Source: Hymenobacter wooponensis (GTDB lineage: Bacteria > Bacteroidota > Bacteroidia > Cytophagales > Hymenobacteraceae). Taken from it: a stretch of DNA of 64,000 nt. Of the stretch, positions 63,232-64,000 are shown piece after piece; within the stretch, counting starts at the first letter, position 1; every line of letters begins with the position of its first letter. The stretch covers positions 1 to 64,000 of the forward strand of contig NZ_SRKZ01000006.1 in NCBI RefSeq assembly GCF_004745865.1, written 5' to 3'. Below the pieces are notes generated by a model. That model was not told where the DNA came from, ran no database searches, and saw only the letters and a list, made by a program, of their open reading frames with translations. A program made the translations under genes and the position numbers.

Positions 63232-63903
63232 ATGAAAAAAGCACTGCTCGCCCTCTTTTGCATCGGCGCTTCGGCCGGGGCTGCATCCGCGCAAGTTGAA
63301 ATAGGTCTTAAGGTGTCGCCATCTATTACGAGCCTTCGCACTGACTCACCAGCCCAACTTGGCTTTCAGAAAGATGGCAGTAAAATAGGCTTCGGCGGCG
63401 GCTTGGTAGTTGACTACTTCTTCGGCCAGAATTACGCCTTCAGCACTGGCCTACAGCTTACTGGCAAGGGTGGCAAATTCCTGTTCCTGGACCCCACTAC
63501 GGGCCGACGGGTAGAGCAGAAACTAGGTATTCAGTACTTGGAGCTGCCCGTAACTATGAAGTTGTTCACTAACGATATTGCCACTGATACCAAGTTATAT
63601 TTCCAGCTGGGTGGCACCCTAGGCGGCGCCATTGCAGCTAAGATTGATGGCAACAAGCGTTACACTGATCCTGCTACCGGCAAGGAAACCAAAGCCCTCG
63701 ACCACGTTATTATTCCCGACGCAGCCGTATTGCTAGGCTTCGGTACTGAGTATCAGGTCGGCCAGAGCACTAAAGTATTTGCTGGCGTGAGCTACCACCG
63801 CGGCCTCGTCAACATTGAGAAATATTACGACAAGCAGCGTAACTTCTCGGAAGTGGTCTTCAAGAATAGCGAGGTTGCGCTGGACCTAGGCATCAAGTTC
63901 TAG
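63232..63903 (+). CDS. Outer-membrane beta-barrel protein (PorT-family)
   Basis: The signal peptide MKKALLALFCIGASAGAASA is followed by VEIGLKVSPSITSLRTD, GFGGGLVVDYFFGQNYAFST, YLELPVTMKLFTND and LYFQLGGTLGGAIAAKID. It ends in VALDLGIKF, a terminal Phe as used for barrel assembly. PorT-like proteins support type IX secretion, but this one may simply be a porin-like barrel. Divergent from gldB. Confidence 0.85.
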   Translation: MKKALLALFCIGASAGAASAQVEIGLKVSPSITSLRTDSPAQLGFQKDGSKIGFGGGLVVDYFFGQNYAFSTGLQLTGKGGKFLFLDPTTGRRVEQKLGIQYLELPVTMKLFTNDIATDTKLYFQLGGTLGGAIAAKIDGNKRYTDPATGKETKALDHVIIPDAAVLLGFGTEYQVGQSTKVFAGVSYHRGLVNIEKYYDKQRNFSEVVFKNSEVALDLGIKF

Positions 63904-63923
63904 GCCACACCGGTCGTCAAACA

Positions 63924-63958
63924 AAAAGCCCGCGTTGCTCTCAGCAGCGCGGGCTTTT
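63924..63958 (+). terminator. Terminator after the PorT-family gene
   Basis: AAAAGCCCGCG / CGCGGGCTTTT stem. Confidence 0.85.
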
Positions 63959-64000
63959 CTTCTATCAGGAGGAGTTTTCTCGCAGAAAAAATCCGTCAGT

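Noticed and set aside
1..64000. CRISPR array
   Set aside because: No regularly spaced direct repeats were found; the only spaced repeats are at the transposon right end.

Overview
The window is chromosomal DNA from a member of the Bacteroidota, most likely a Hymenobacter-type organism. The backbone genes fit this: gldB (a gliding-motility lipoprotein found only in this phylum), the tiny ribosomal protein bTHX, many PorT-type outer-membrane barrels, and TAnnTTTG-like promoter boxes with little sign of Shine-Dalgarno sequences. The backbone is moderately GC-rich and peppered with the palindromic word TAGGCC/GGCCTA.

Bases 1-14871 are a different kind of DNA. They are most of a Tn7-superfamily element of the Tn5053/Tn402 (tniABQ plus resolvase) type. 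Its right end lies at 14871 and its left end is beyond the window. It is inserted in comM, the Mg-chelatase-like AAA+ gene of natural transformation, and only the 3' half of comM follows at 14872-15546. The transposition genes tniA, tniB and tniQ occupy 10811-14641, and the serine resolvase is at 105-665. Between them lies an AT-rich cargo: (i) a three-gene operon of a thymidylate-synthase-fold pyrimidine (hydroxy)methylase, a uracil-DNA-glycosylase-like protein and a clade-3 alpha-glutamyl/putrescinyl-thymine pyrophosphorylase-like protein; (ii) an Abi_C-type abortive-infection protein; (iii) a HigB toxin, an ImmA/IrrE-fused HigA antitoxin and a MazG-like pyrophosphohydrolase; (iv) a haem-oxygenase-like diiron enzyme with a secreted barrel-like protein. 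A decayed second copy of the tniQ 3' end at about 7035-7300 separates two cargo blocks. The three-gene operon looks like a DNA-base modification or base-sensing system and is the most interesting content of the window.

From 15.6 to 37.9 kb the backbone carries pyrD, bTHX, a PagL-like lipid A deacylase, a tandem array of five outer-membrane barrel paralogues, an M20 dipeptidase, plsY, a giant 1718-residue exported protein with a poly-lysine tail, prmA, an ABC exporter pair, a septoil-knot protein, tpiA, a TspO-like membrane protein and a NarL/LuxR response regulator.

From 38.2 to 47.5 kb there is a mannoside/glucan utilisation locus: GH9 glucanase, LacI regulator, GH2 beta-mannosidase, FucP-type sugar transporter, second LacI regulator and a phosphomannose-isomerase-type cupin. 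It has no SusC/SusD pair. A LacI-type operator candidate lies upstream of the mannosidase.

From 47.6 to 63.9 kb come uvrA, a small AT-rich patch with a frameshifted gene, two secreted alpha/beta-hydrolase paralogues (one missing its nucleophile), an SGNH hydrolase, an intergenic region with two perfect DnaA boxes, an MFS exporter, an ECF sigma factor with a tiny partner protein, nth (endonuclease III), a glycosyltransferase, gldB and a further outer-membrane barrel. I saw no tRNA, rRNA or CRISPR array.
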